Shown here piece after piece: positions 46,556-59,300 of a stretch of 64,000 bases of DNA. The DNA comes from Pyrrhoderma lamaoense. Lineage: Eukaryota; Basidiomycota; Agaricomycetes; Hymenochaetales; Hymenochaetaceae. The notes under the pieces are model-generated. The model was not told the DNA's origin, made no database searches, and saw only the letters and a program-made list of their open reading frames with translations. The first letter of the stretch is position 1. The number at the start of each line of letters is the position of its first letter. The stretch covers positions 1,240,001 through 1,304,000 of the forward strand of contig NBAZ01000009.1 in the NCBI GenBank assembly GCA_002794735.1. Direction: 5' to 3'. Position numbers and translations under genes: made by a program.

Positions 46556-49254
46556 ATGTCCGAATCAACGTATGTTCCATCGCCTCACCCTTACCTGCAG
46601 GAACCATTGCTTTACATTTCCAACCTCGGTGCACACGTTTCCGACAACGAGCTTGCCCAAGCATTCGAAACATGTGTACCTTTCAGGCCACGTATTATAA
46701 GAGACGGTTCAGATAGGCCTCTTTCTGGAACTCTAGAGTTCAAACAACTAGAGAAAGGTCTGTTTAATCGCACATCTCCATACCCTCTTTGAATACACAT
46801 TGAACTAAATATCTTTCCTTTAGCTGAGAAAGCTCTTGCAACACTACAAAGTCGCCCTGTACCAGGTGTCACACCAACTGTTCTATTGCGCCTATCACCA
46901 TTTCCCCAGATCAGACGACTATTTTACCCACTCCATCTGCAGCACCTCGTATCGTCAAACAGCTTCCATCTGGATTCACTGATTCAGACCTCTACGATCT
47001 GTTTCGTCCTTTTGGTCCTTTGGCAAGTGTACGCACACAGACACTTTTCGGTGCTGATTCTGGTGTTCTTGAATATTGGCGAGAAGAAGACGCGAAAGCT
47101 GCAGAAGAGAATATGCACTGTGCAGAAGTAGGTGACCGTAACATTGCCGTTCAGGTTTATCATCCACGTCGCGTGAGCGGAGGTATTCCTGGCTCAGAAT
47201 TCAGCCCTTCTGCGCCGACATTTATTCCGAGTGGGTCCTTAAAGTCCACCTCCCCCTTTCAGTCTCCGCGGAGAGCATCTGGTCCGTTTGTTCATGGCCC
47301 TGGCCAGCAAGTGCAGTTTGCTCCGATGAGCGGACCTGGCGCAGGAAGTCACAGTGGTCTTATTGACCCATGTAACCTATTTGTCAAGGTTCGTACAATG
47401 GAGTAATAATGCTAGAGGATCTAACTGATGGGACACTTGAAGAATATTGATGAGAACATCGACTCCGGTACACTATTCACTCATTTCAATCCCTTTGGAC
47501 AAATCGTCAGGTAAGATCATTTCATCGCGTTTCCTACACGTGTTATCAATTATCTCATATGTAAATTCTTGCGTAGTGCACGTGTAATGCGCGACGAAAA
47601 CGGTCGGAGCCGTGGATTTGGTTTCGTATCGTACCAATCTCCAGATCAGGCTGCTACTGCAATGCACTCGATGAATGGAGTTGTCCTTGGAGCGAAGCAA
47701 ATAGTTGTACGTTTACATGAACCGAAACAGTTGCGACAAGAGAAACTTGCTCAACGATTTGCGGGTCATAATAATCACCCTCGCAGTCGCTCTGGAGCAA
47801 CAAGTCCAACTGCGAGTGAAGGTGGTGATAGTCTCACTGGCTGGTCCAGTCCGCGTGGGGGTTATCAGAGCCTTGGTAGTCCTGCAAACTATGGAGACAG
47901 ACTCACCCCTGATCGAACTCGCAGGAGCTCTGGAAGTTATTATAATGCTGCATTAGCCGGTCAGCTACAAATGTCCATGTCTCTAGAAGAGTTGTCTGCT
48001 CTTTCTCCTGTCGTCAGAAAAGAGGTTCTTAATGGTGAACTGCAGAGACGAGTAAAGTCTCTGAGTGAAGTTGCTTCATCTGAAGTTGATCCTATAGTTG
48101 ATTCCCTTCTACGACTTTCTCTCTCTGAAATCGTGGATGCTATTCATGATCCCAATAGATTTTCTTCTGTAGTCAAAACCGCGAAAAATACTCTGAAAAG
48201 CGGTGGCAACTCTCGTGAGGGGTCTAATGATCGTTCGAAGTCACCTTCTCCTGCAAATTCTGCAGACTCGAGACTTCTCGATCCAAATGTTTTAGCTGCG
48301 ACTGCCTCGGCCCCGGACCATCCTTCAACTCCTGTTTCACATTCCTCTCCGTTATCGACACCCCCTCGTACCTCATCTCCGGCTTCTTCTGCTCAGCCTG
48401 GGGGAGGAGGGTTGTCAGAACGTGAACGACTTCGTATTGCAGTCGGGAAGCTCGAATCAGACACAGTAAGAGCTTCTGCGATCACAGAACTTCTCATGAG
48501 TCTCAGTAAACGAGAGCGTGCAATGTGTCTCTTCAATGTCGAGGTGCTCCGCGGGAAAGTTGCCGATGCGAAGCTCGTACTTGACAGTGATGATGTAGAA
48601 GAAGAGTCGGCACCTGTTGCTCCTTCTACACCTGCACGCAGGACGACGGCATCGAATACACTGGAAGATTCACCTCACACTCCAGCTTTATCTTCACGTG
48701 GGCCCTCCGCTGCAGCATCTCCTGCAACACCTGTAACGCCACCAAGCAAGTCTGTGGCAGCCACCTTAAGTCTAACGGTTACGACAATTGACAAACTGGC
48801 ACAAATGCCTGCTGAAAAGGTCATTGAAGTCTTGAAGGATACTTCGACCGCCGAATCTCTAGGTTTATCGAAAGCAGATCCCCTTATTACCAAAGCTACT
48901 GATGAATTTGTTGACTCGCTCGCAAATCTCACCGTTCCAAAACAAAAGCAACAGCTTGGAGACAGGTTGTAAGCCGACATTTTTTATCTATGAGATGTAA
49001 TAACGTATCTCACCGTTTATCAACTAATACTCAACAGATTCCGTGTAGTCAAGAACTTTGGTATCAAAGGAGCAGTAAGTAGAAGATATTACTAGTCAAG
49101 AGCAACTGACTAATAGTTGTTTTAGCCGAAAGTTACCATCGCACTCCTTGATCAGGATGAACTTCGGCCTCTTGCTCATCTCATGAACAGTTATCCTTCA
49201 GTTTTGAAAGAGAAAGCACTACTTGCACAAGCGTCTCTCGCTGCTAACAAGTAA
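46556..49254 (+). CDS. rrm4: Rrm4-like RNA-binding protein: three RRMs and C-terminal MLLE domains
   Basis: The ATG at 46556 starts MSESTYVPSPHPYLQEP. RRM1 begins LLYISNLGAHVSDNELAQAF. RRM2 begins RIVKQLPSGFTDSDLYDLF. RRM3 begins NLFVKNIDENIDSGTLFTHF and has the RNP1 RGFGFVSY. A Ser/Pro-rich linker leads to MLLE/PABC-like segments: SEVDPIVDSLLRLSLSEIVD, then AITELLMSLSKRERAM, then VTIALLDQDELRPLAHLMNS. Three RRMs plus several MLLEs is the layout of Ustilago Rrm4, which carries mRNAs on moving endosomes through Upa1. Introns include 46758-46823, 47389-47442 and 47511-47576. The frame must shift near 46904-46907 (a C4 run). A 44-base intron (46866-46909) could do it, but one missing base fits better because LRLSPFP flows on. 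Ends at 49254. Confidence 0.75.
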
Positions 49255-50042
49255 TACAAATGTTGAAGAATTAACAAATCTTTTATTTCTTGCTTATTTT
49301 CTCGATTATTTTCTCTTCTATCATCTGCCGGTGGGTAATGCAGAGATATCCTAGATCCAGTCATGCGATGTAACGCATACCAAAAAAAATCAACATTCTG
49401 TGAATTTGTATTTTATATCCTGGTTCCTAGGTGACTTTGCAACTAATATCGCCCTCTGTGGTATACACAACCCTTTCACTCTTTCAATAGTCTTCTTGCA
49501 ATAGTTCTTCTTCCATTTTCACGATTCACGACTTTTTATGAATTGATTTGTTTCATTTAATCCAAGTTTTACCACTCACTGGTGTGTTTGATGATTTTTT
49601 TCCTTTCGTTCCATCGTCCTAGCTCTTTCCGATATTTTTCGGATTGAATACCGTTTCTAATTCTCTTTCATTTTCTCAATTCTCATTAATAGCCATTCCT
49701 GGATGACCCACTTCACTGTCCTTACGATTACTATATCCAGAGTAAATAGTTGATACCTGGATCCCTTTGTCTTATACCGTATTAATTTTTTTAGTCTCTA
49801 TAACATTTTTTTCATTCATTTCCCCCCTTTTCTTTCGACTTTTGAAAATAAAGAAATAAAGAAATGTATGACAAATTTGCGCGGTCACACAGGATGAGAG
49901 AGCAGTCCATTTCGACGCGTCTCGGCTGAACGCGTTTGAAAGAAGTAGTTATTTATAATTATTCAACGCGACTCCTTTGTGTTGTTGACAATCTCCAACA
50001 TTCTTACTGTTCTTACTATTTGGAGACTCAACCACCACCTCT
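49255..50042. other. Intergenic spacer, promoter of Mad3
   Basis: Pyrimidine-rich 3' flank of the Rrm4-like gene followed by the Mad3 upstream region. ACGCGT-type sites (MluI-box like) occur near 49914-49935 (ACGCGT, AACGCG), a possible cell-cycle G1/S element upstream of a mitotic gene. This is inferred from motif and position only. Confidence 0.35.
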
Positions 50043-52044
50043 ATGATGTATGAAGACTTTGAAGAAGAAGAAGGACAGAACGTAATTGTCGATTTCGATA
50101 TCATCGAAGCGGCGAAGGAGAATATACAACCTTTGGCTAGAGGGAGGAGTGTGACTGCTCTTGCTTCTGTGCTTAAGACACCACATGGACAACGCGATGC
50201 TCGACTTTTGGCTACTAAGGCGCGTCTTAGGGAACGCGTCGAGAAAGCACGAAAGGCTGTTGATGAGTTGAATGCTAAGAAGGGTCTTGAAGCTGACAAA
50301 GGAGAAGAGGATGCTGAAGAGGACGGGATGAAGAGGACGAGAATGAAGAGAAGAAGAAGAAGATGATGATGATGATGAGGAGGAGGAGGAGGCTTTAACT
50401 TTGGAAGAAGCTGAAGGTGTGTTGATGGATGCTTACGTTCATTTGGTTAAATGGACGATTGAACACTATCCTGGCGGTCAATCGGCTGAATCTGGTATAC
50501 TCGAACTCTTGGAGGAAGCTACTAGGATGATGCGACATTTGACTATTGCGAAATCGGACCCACGGTATTTGGAGCTTTGGTTGAGATACGCGACTTATGT
50601 TGATAAACCTGAACTTATTTTTGAGTTCTTGTTGACGAACGAGATTGGTACGATGTGGGGAAAGTTGTATGAACAGTATGCTAGTGAGTTGGAGAAGGCT
50701 AATAGGTAGGAAGTTGAACTTTTTTCTATTTTTGGATTGGTTGAAATGTTGTGTATATGTGTATATGGCTGATCTGGGATATATTTCTACGTATACAGGC
50801 GTTCGAAGGCAGATGATATATATATGCTTGGTATTGCGAGGAAGGCGGAACCTCTTGACCATCTTGAACGTCGTCACCGTGAGTTCCAGAAGAGAATGAT
50901 GGTTGCAGCTCCTGTCCTGGGAGATGGAACTGAGGATGATGCAACAACAACGCCGTCTAGTAACGCCGTCATCGAAACTGCTCCTCGTCGTAAGATTCTT
51001 GGAGAAACGATGGTTCGACCTTCGTCTTCTGCTGCGAGCTCTCTTGTTAGCCGGGATGATGATGTGTTCTCGGCTATCCCTTCCTCTTCTTCTCTTGCAA
51101 CAACAGCTTCCACTTCTTCTGCTACAGGGTCTACGCGACCTAATGGGAAGATTCAGGTTTATGTTGACCCGATTGGGTCGGCTGGAGAAATTGGTTCGAG
51201 GAATGCGTGGCCAACATTGGAGACTAAGGCGGAACGTACTAAAGAGAATAAACGTAAGGCTGAGAAGATGCAGGGAACTATACTGAAGCAGAAGGGCGCT
51301 GCGAAGGCTGCTACGCGGGAAGCTGCGGCGAAGGCTCGGAGTCTGCCAAAGATTGTGCCTTTCAGAGACCCTGTACCAGAACCTACGGATTCTACTCCCG
51401 GAGTAAAGACTCGCTCTGCTACAAGAATTGCGAAATTGAAGGAGAAGGAGTCATCGGCGCCTACTGCTGGTACGAAGCCTAGTTCTTCTGCTGCAAAATC
51501 AACTGTGTTTAAGGAACCGGAGCCTCCCGTTGCTGCTGCTGCATCTTCGTTATCAAAAGCTAAAGCTTCTACATCAAAGTTCGTTCCATATCGAGACCCA
51601 GAGGCTCAAGTTGCTCCAAGTAAGAAGCAGGGTACATCTAAGATTGTGCCGTTCAGGGACCCGGAGCCTAAGGAAACAAGGAAGGACAAGCCGCTACTAT
51701 CACTGTACATAAGACTCCCGCGAAGAGTAGCTTTGTACCTTATATTGACCCGTTAATGAAGAAGCGGTGTCTAGGTCCAAGGAAGCTTTGCCTACCCCGG
51801 CGACGCCTCGTTTTGTTCCTTATAGAGATCCGGTATGTAGTCTGGTGTTTTATAAACGAGTTTATGTAGGGCTTTTGATGCTAAATTGAGTTATTGGTGT
51901 TTTGTGTAGGTTGTTCCAGAGATGCCTGCTACGCAGACAAATACGGGATCTGTGATGCGCTTGAGAGAGATTGGTCCCAAGGCTTCGTCCAAGGAGGGCG
52001 ATGCGTTGAAGAAAGATCCGTTCAAGAACTATAAGGATATCTGA
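50043..52044 (+). CDS. mad3: Mad3/BubR1 spindle checkpoint protein, with apparent frame breaks
   Basis: Part of the mitotic checkpoint complex, which holds Cdc20 and blocks the APC/C until kinetochores attach. The N-terminal KEN box sits in AAKENIQPLARGRS, the family signature. The TPR-like Mad3/Bub1 region I follows: LWLRYATYVDKPELIFEF, WGKLYEQYASELE, GIARKAEPLDHLERRHREF. The second KEN box is in ERTKENKRKAEK. It is preceded by an ABBA-like IQVYVDP and followed by a series of [FI]VP[FY]xDP motifs. There is no kinase domain, so this is Mad3 rather than Bub1. One clear intron is at about 50707-50799, another before the last exon (about 51836-51909). The frame shifts in the acidic repeat stretch at 50320-50390, near 51669-51690 and at a C run at 51749-51751. 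No GT-AG pair explains these. Confidence 0.82.
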
Positions 52045-52402
52045 TTGAAACGACCGTTGACTTCTTGACTCTTCCATTTGCTTTCGTTTACTCTCTGAAT
52101 CTTTCCTGACAAATTATTTTGAATTACAACTACTTCAGCTATGACTAGTATAACGATATGTCTGTATTTTGACTGCTGCTACCTTTGTTCCCCTTTAATG
52201 GTAATAGTGATTGTGTAAGTATCCCTTGTCTTGTATTTCTAAAGATTGATTCCATACATATTATAGTCGTACATATAGTTAAATTTCTGTGAGAAGGATT
52301 ACTGAGAAAAAGTATAATCAAGTGCAAGGACGAGCTATAAACGGTGTTCCGGTGGTAATAGAGTTGAGTTTTAGAAAGAAAGATAGGTAACAGAGTCAAC
52401 TG

Positions 52403-53012
52403 TTATGTTGCATCTCCTTTTCTCAGCCTGTTAAACTTTGGAAGCATCTCTCTCAGGTAATCAACATGTTTCATTCTCAGATCCGCTTCTTGCACCTTCC
52501 CTCGACCACTCCACGTACTCCGTTCGGCTTCAGGCCCCAGAACACAGTATAATCATCCACAACCTCATCTTCAGCAGGGGCAACCAAGCACCTAGGACCA
52601 ACCACACAGAAGTTTCCTAGTCTCACAGTATGATGTACGCGAGCCTTAGTGTTGATAGTGTTTCGATCACCCATTGAGGGACATTCTACGCGAGCTCCGA
52701 TCTCGATGAGGTTTTCGTCACCTATGCGCATCGGTTCGCGACGCCTGTTGACGAGGACTGCACCTTCTTCGATTATGTTGTTGGAGCCTATGAATATTGG
52801 GCCGGAGATGGCGAAGATGGAAGCTTTAGGGTGTACGATCGTTCCCGCCCCGATGGTTATGTCCCCCTTTAGTTCCACATCTTGACAAACTATGGCCTTG
52901 GAGTTGATGGTGTATTTGTCTTTACTGTTTTATGTGGTTTTTGTTAACATTACCATATTCTTATTATCATATTTATGTATGTAGGACGAGTGTGAGCTTA
53001 CATTGGCGGCAT
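52403..53012 (-). CDS. DCTN6: Dynactin subunit p27 (DCTN6), left-handed beta-helix protein
   Basis: A pointed-end component of dynactin, the dynein cofactor for cargo and nuclear transport. Exon 1 is only 11 bases (53012-53002, encoding MPP and part of Ile). Exon 2 starts at 52924. Hexapeptide-repeat turns include VELKGDITIGAGTIVHP, IFIGSNNIIEEGAVLVN and VRLGNFCVVGPRCLVAP. The frame closes at 52477, but the family C-terminus continues in the next frame as VQEADLRMKHVDYLREMLPK, to a stop at 52403. One base appears missing in a short A run (52497-52498 on plus). Together this gives the expected length of about 190 residues. Confidence 0.85.
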
Positions 53013-54653
53013 GAGCTCTTGTTTTGCTGCTTATATGTAGGAAAACGATTCGGATGTGTTTAGTGCTTCTGCTTAACTTGACTGCAGGCTAATTAACTTG
53101 ATTTAAGCGGCCCTTATATTTGTCACGCGGTATGTGACAGTCTGTGTTGATCGACGTTCTGATTTACTTCTCGCTACATTTTCTTCCGATATTCATAGAC
53201 ATGTCGATGGGATCTCTTCTGCACAGATAGAGTAGATAGAACATAGGCAGGACCAAGCAGAAAGATCCCTTCAAGAAATTAGAGCTTTCCAAATAGGTCA
53301 TATGTTTCCCGGGGTATACCCTTTTCTCGATTTAATAAAATTCACCGAATGAGGATCCGTTTACGAACAAAAACTATAGCATAGATCTACGAAAAGTATA
53401 AATAACCCTCATAAATTGAAGCGGAGTCTCGACACGCGTTTCGACTTTTTTGTCAACCTAAAATCTTTTTATCATTTTTTTTTCTCTCTTTTTGTGGTTT
53501 ACGAATCATATGTGCTCATGTAATCCGGGGGGGGGGGGGCTTCTGATCATGTTGATATTCGACTGGCTTGAAAGGGAGGATTACAAAAGAAATTGAAACA
53601 GACATTTTGAAACTCTTGAAAATGCCTTCGGGGTAGGAAAACAAGTGTGCGTATGCTATGATATCTGCACCCGCTGCTGTACCTGGTTGAGCACAAGGCA
53701 CTGCCTCTAGAAGTCCTCCAAATAGTTGAGCCTTTTACGAATAGAGTTCTTGTCTCTATAAAGAGACTGGATTCTGTATCCAGCATTGGGAGTATGGTGC
53801 CGCAGTCAATCCAGTACCAGTGCTTTTGAAAACATATCAACTCTTGAAATGTTTTCGCCAAGAACGAATTCGACTGCGGAAATAGTGTGTTCTAGTTCAG
53901 GGGTAGAGACTACCTCGAAACCAGCCCGTGTTAGAGATATGATTTACTTTATGTGCCAAGGACTGATCTTCAGTAATTTGCATATTTTTCCGAGCTTTCT
54001 ATGTTATCAGTGTAAGAGTATCGTGGTTATTTATTATCTGTTATTAATGTTGCTGAATTGTATAATATACATAATTAGTAAGTGCGTCCTGGATACAAAA
54101 AAGAAGACTAATGAGTAACAGATAACACTGGTTTCGTTGGAGTATTGAGTTGAGCAAGCTCGCTCGGGCTCCGGTTCCATGGATACGGTTAAAAAAACTA
54201 TCGACACGGTGGCTTCCCTATACTTTCTGACAGACAACCCACTTTAAATATTTGTGAAAGTTGTTCAGGTCAATATGTCTAGGAGAGATGGACTTGAGAT
54301 TGATTTACTGGGAGCGCTCTTATAAATATGAAACTTTCCTATTGCATGCAAAATGAGAACCGAGGAGAAATGAAAAAAACAAAAGCAAGGGTTAGGAATG
54401 CACGCAACCTGTTGAAGATGGATTTTCGTAGCCGGTCGGCCGAGTTCGCAGTCACGAATTATTAAATGATCCGTGACGTACTCGGGGCTAATTAAGGAAA
54501 ATAAGCAGTATAAAGAGCGTGACTGACAATTACGGTCTAGCTTGAGTACCGAAAGTCATTCCGCCTTGTTTCCCTTCTTCTTCTTCCATCCCATTCCTCT
54601 CGCACCCTTATCGTATCTTTTCTCTCTTATCAGCAAGGTGAACTATTAACACA
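53013..54653. other. Intergenic region upstream of the first MAPK
   Basis: No gene supported. Contains a G12-13 run near 53527-53539 and a TATA-like box at 54509. Frames near 53.5-54.2 kb lack domains and normal composition. Confidence 0.4.
54509..54515 (+). promoter_or_regulatory. TATA-like box of the first MAPK
   Basis: TATAAAG, about 145 bases upstream of the start codon, with a pyrimidine-rich leader (54560-54620) between. Confidence 0.45.
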
Positions 54654-56308
<1,655 letters not shown>

Positions 56309-59300
56309 AAAAAAGAGAAGAAAAGGGAGACTTTGTGGGGGGGGGATGACTTAATGAGTCAAAGCGCATTAATAATACTTTTTTTGTGCAACTCAAAGAG
56401 TGATTTGGATAAACAAGGATGCTGGATACCCTTGACCTTAAATACCACATACACATACGCACACGCACATACACACTTTATATATAAGAAAGGTTCTTAT
56501 TCGTAACATTAGCTCTTACTCCAAGTTTTGTCGTACGTATTCCTTTTTGCTTTCTTTTTTGGGTGGAGGTTGGGGGGAATACCGCAAGTTTCCGAACACA
56601 ATATCCTTTTTTCTCCCTTCCTATCCTTCCATCTTCCCCTTCATCTTCATTCTCCTTCTACTATGACGCGCGCTCGTCCCTTTTATCCTTCTCTCTTATT
56701 GGGAGGACCTGGTGCATACTTTTGTCTCTTCTCACACTCATTTCTTCAGACCGATCCGTGTTTTCATAGTCCTTTTTCCTCACGCTTTTCCCTTTACTTT
56801 AACATGTATTCTTGCTACGGTCTCTTATCTCTCGTATTTCCCTTTTATTCTCTCTTATAAAGACTAGTTTTATTCTGTACATGTGTATAACAATTTTCTT
56901 TGGTAAGAGTGTTATGGGCTATAGAAGCATGAACCCTTCCTTCTTCCCCTTCTATTTCCATACTTTGAAAAGATAAAAAGGGGGGAGAAAGAATAGAAAG
57001 TGAAGTGAATATAACTTTCAGGTAGATGTTAAGTTTTGCTGTGCACCTCATGTGAGTTACTGGAAGGCGAATGGACGAATGGGAGCAGGGGTAGGGAGAT
57101 CCGAGGATTCCCACGTGTATATGTACAATTGAATTATACAATTATACAAGTGCCGGAGCTAAAAGACAGGAAGATTAAAAGATTCGGAAGAGGAAGGGAA
57201 CAATGGGGATGAGCGTCCGGTTGAGAACTTTTTGATTCGTTGAAAGAGAAATTCTTTCGAGATCTTTTTTGTTGGTGATCCTTTATCAGTTATTCTTTAC
57301 TTTGTCCGTGTGTTCTTTTGTGTATCTGGAAGGGAAGGGGAGGGTACGGAAGAGATGAAAGAGGTAAGGAAGGGAACTTGGGAAGGGGAAAAAGAAAAAA
57401 GGAAAGGAGAGCTCCTTAAAAGATGATTATTATGGTGGTGATATGAGATGGGTCATTTTGGTATTGTGCGTGGTTACAGTATTGTATAATATTTGTATTT
57501 TAAGGATGTAGAAAGTTGCGAATACATGGATTTGTATATGCAAGGTAAGTATGACTGTGAGGATTAGCCCTGATATCGGGTTCTGAATATCGGTAAAAAG
57601 GGCGTAAGACCCGGATCTGAAGCTCGAGTTGTGTAATGAATAAGTGCTGGATATTGGATATTGTATTGAAAATTGAAGAATGGATATCTGAAAGTAGCAT
57701 GATTTCAAAGAGAAGAATTTGTATCTTCTTCTTTTACTAAGTAGGGTTATGTCAGCCATGTTGTGGTATAAACAAGTACGATGAACATCAATCGTTCCGA
57801 CTGGTTTTTGCTGTTGACTCGAGCTTTAGTCACAGACTCTATCCCTTTTCAATTTGCTCTGTAATGCAATAAGCATATGTCTATCATATTACACATCGTC
57901 CTATCGGATTCTATGCTCTTTCTCGGTGATCTACCGCTATAGGTCTCGTACTTCGCAGTGGCAGTGTTGGAAATTTCAGTAGTAAGATGACCTGTCTCTG
58001 ATACTTGAGTGCTTGGCGATGTCTGATTTTGATGAGTATAAAGTACTTGATCGGACGAGTGGATTTGGTACTATGCTACGTGTACGTGGTTCGCAATTAT
58101 CTCGATATTCTCTTTGGGGAACAAAGGATACCAAGGCTTTAAGAAATAAGTAAATAAGTATGAGACCATAAATAAGACGGAAAAAAATAGTTCATCATAT
58201 CTTCCCCCCCCTCCTATATACCGTTGGAGTGGTTTTACCCCGTACAAGCTGGTGCTAAGGTAAGAGGCATTCTTGGCTCAGATGATAATGAGTTTATCTG
58301 GTATGCTGTTCCAACTCTTTCTTCAGTACTAATGAGACACTCTTTTGTCGTCTATCATAGAAACCGGCTGAAACCATGAGAAATTAAAAGTAACGCATTT
58401 GATCTCCAATTCTACATTAGAGTAGGAGCAAGGGATGATAATGATAAAGAATGTGTAAGTTTCTATATGGTCCAGACCGTTAAGAGTATATGAATTATCA
58501 TACATATGAGTTCATCCGAAAAAGGCCCGAGACCTTCGAGATGGATAATATAAGAAGACATAAAAAGGCTGCAGAAGTAGCACCAAGAAAATCAGGACAA
58601 TGTAGAGGTCTTTGAATATTGTGGTGGCTTGCATCTCTACTCTTATTTTCGCAGACATATCGTTGGAAAGTTCCTCCAGTTTCTGGATCTCGCATCAAAG
58701 GAATGAGTACTGGAGAATATCTTCAAGGGTATCAAATAAGCAATAGTTAATGTGAGGTATAGTAGTCAAGTAGGTATTACTTTAGAGTATCATAAGTAGC
58801 CTAGGACTCGTCATAGGACTTGCACTCGTAAGATAGTATTTTACGTTCTGGTATAGTTTTTGGAAAGATAAATTAGTAAGATTGCATACTGCTAGAACAC
58901 TCCTCACCTATACAGTACCTGTAGAATTTTTATTTACGAGTTATGCATGCCACACAGCTGGATTAATGCCGGACCTCGTATCTAAAGACAGGTGATATCA
59001 TTGGCCACAGTGAATATGATTAGTTCCGACCGTTTTATTTTGAGACACGATAGAAATAACTGAAGCTTAGTAATTTAGACGTCATAGACTTACACAGTGC
59101 ATATACGTGGTACAAATATGACGGGATTGCGATTTATAATGGTCCAGATGTAAGGTACATGTGTTGCGTAGTGTGAGATATGGGGGAAACGTCACGTAAA
59201 GACAAGGTCCCTGATTTAAAAATTGATGAATATGTATTTGGATATTCTAGGCCTAAAGTTCTTTCTTCTTTCTTACTTACTGAATATAAATTAGATCACA

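Noticed and set aside
46866..46909. 44-base intron in the Rrm4-like gene
   Set aside because: It would restore frame, but it is very short, has a weak donor (GTGTCA), and would remove the end of RRM1. One missing C fits better. Not fully excluded.
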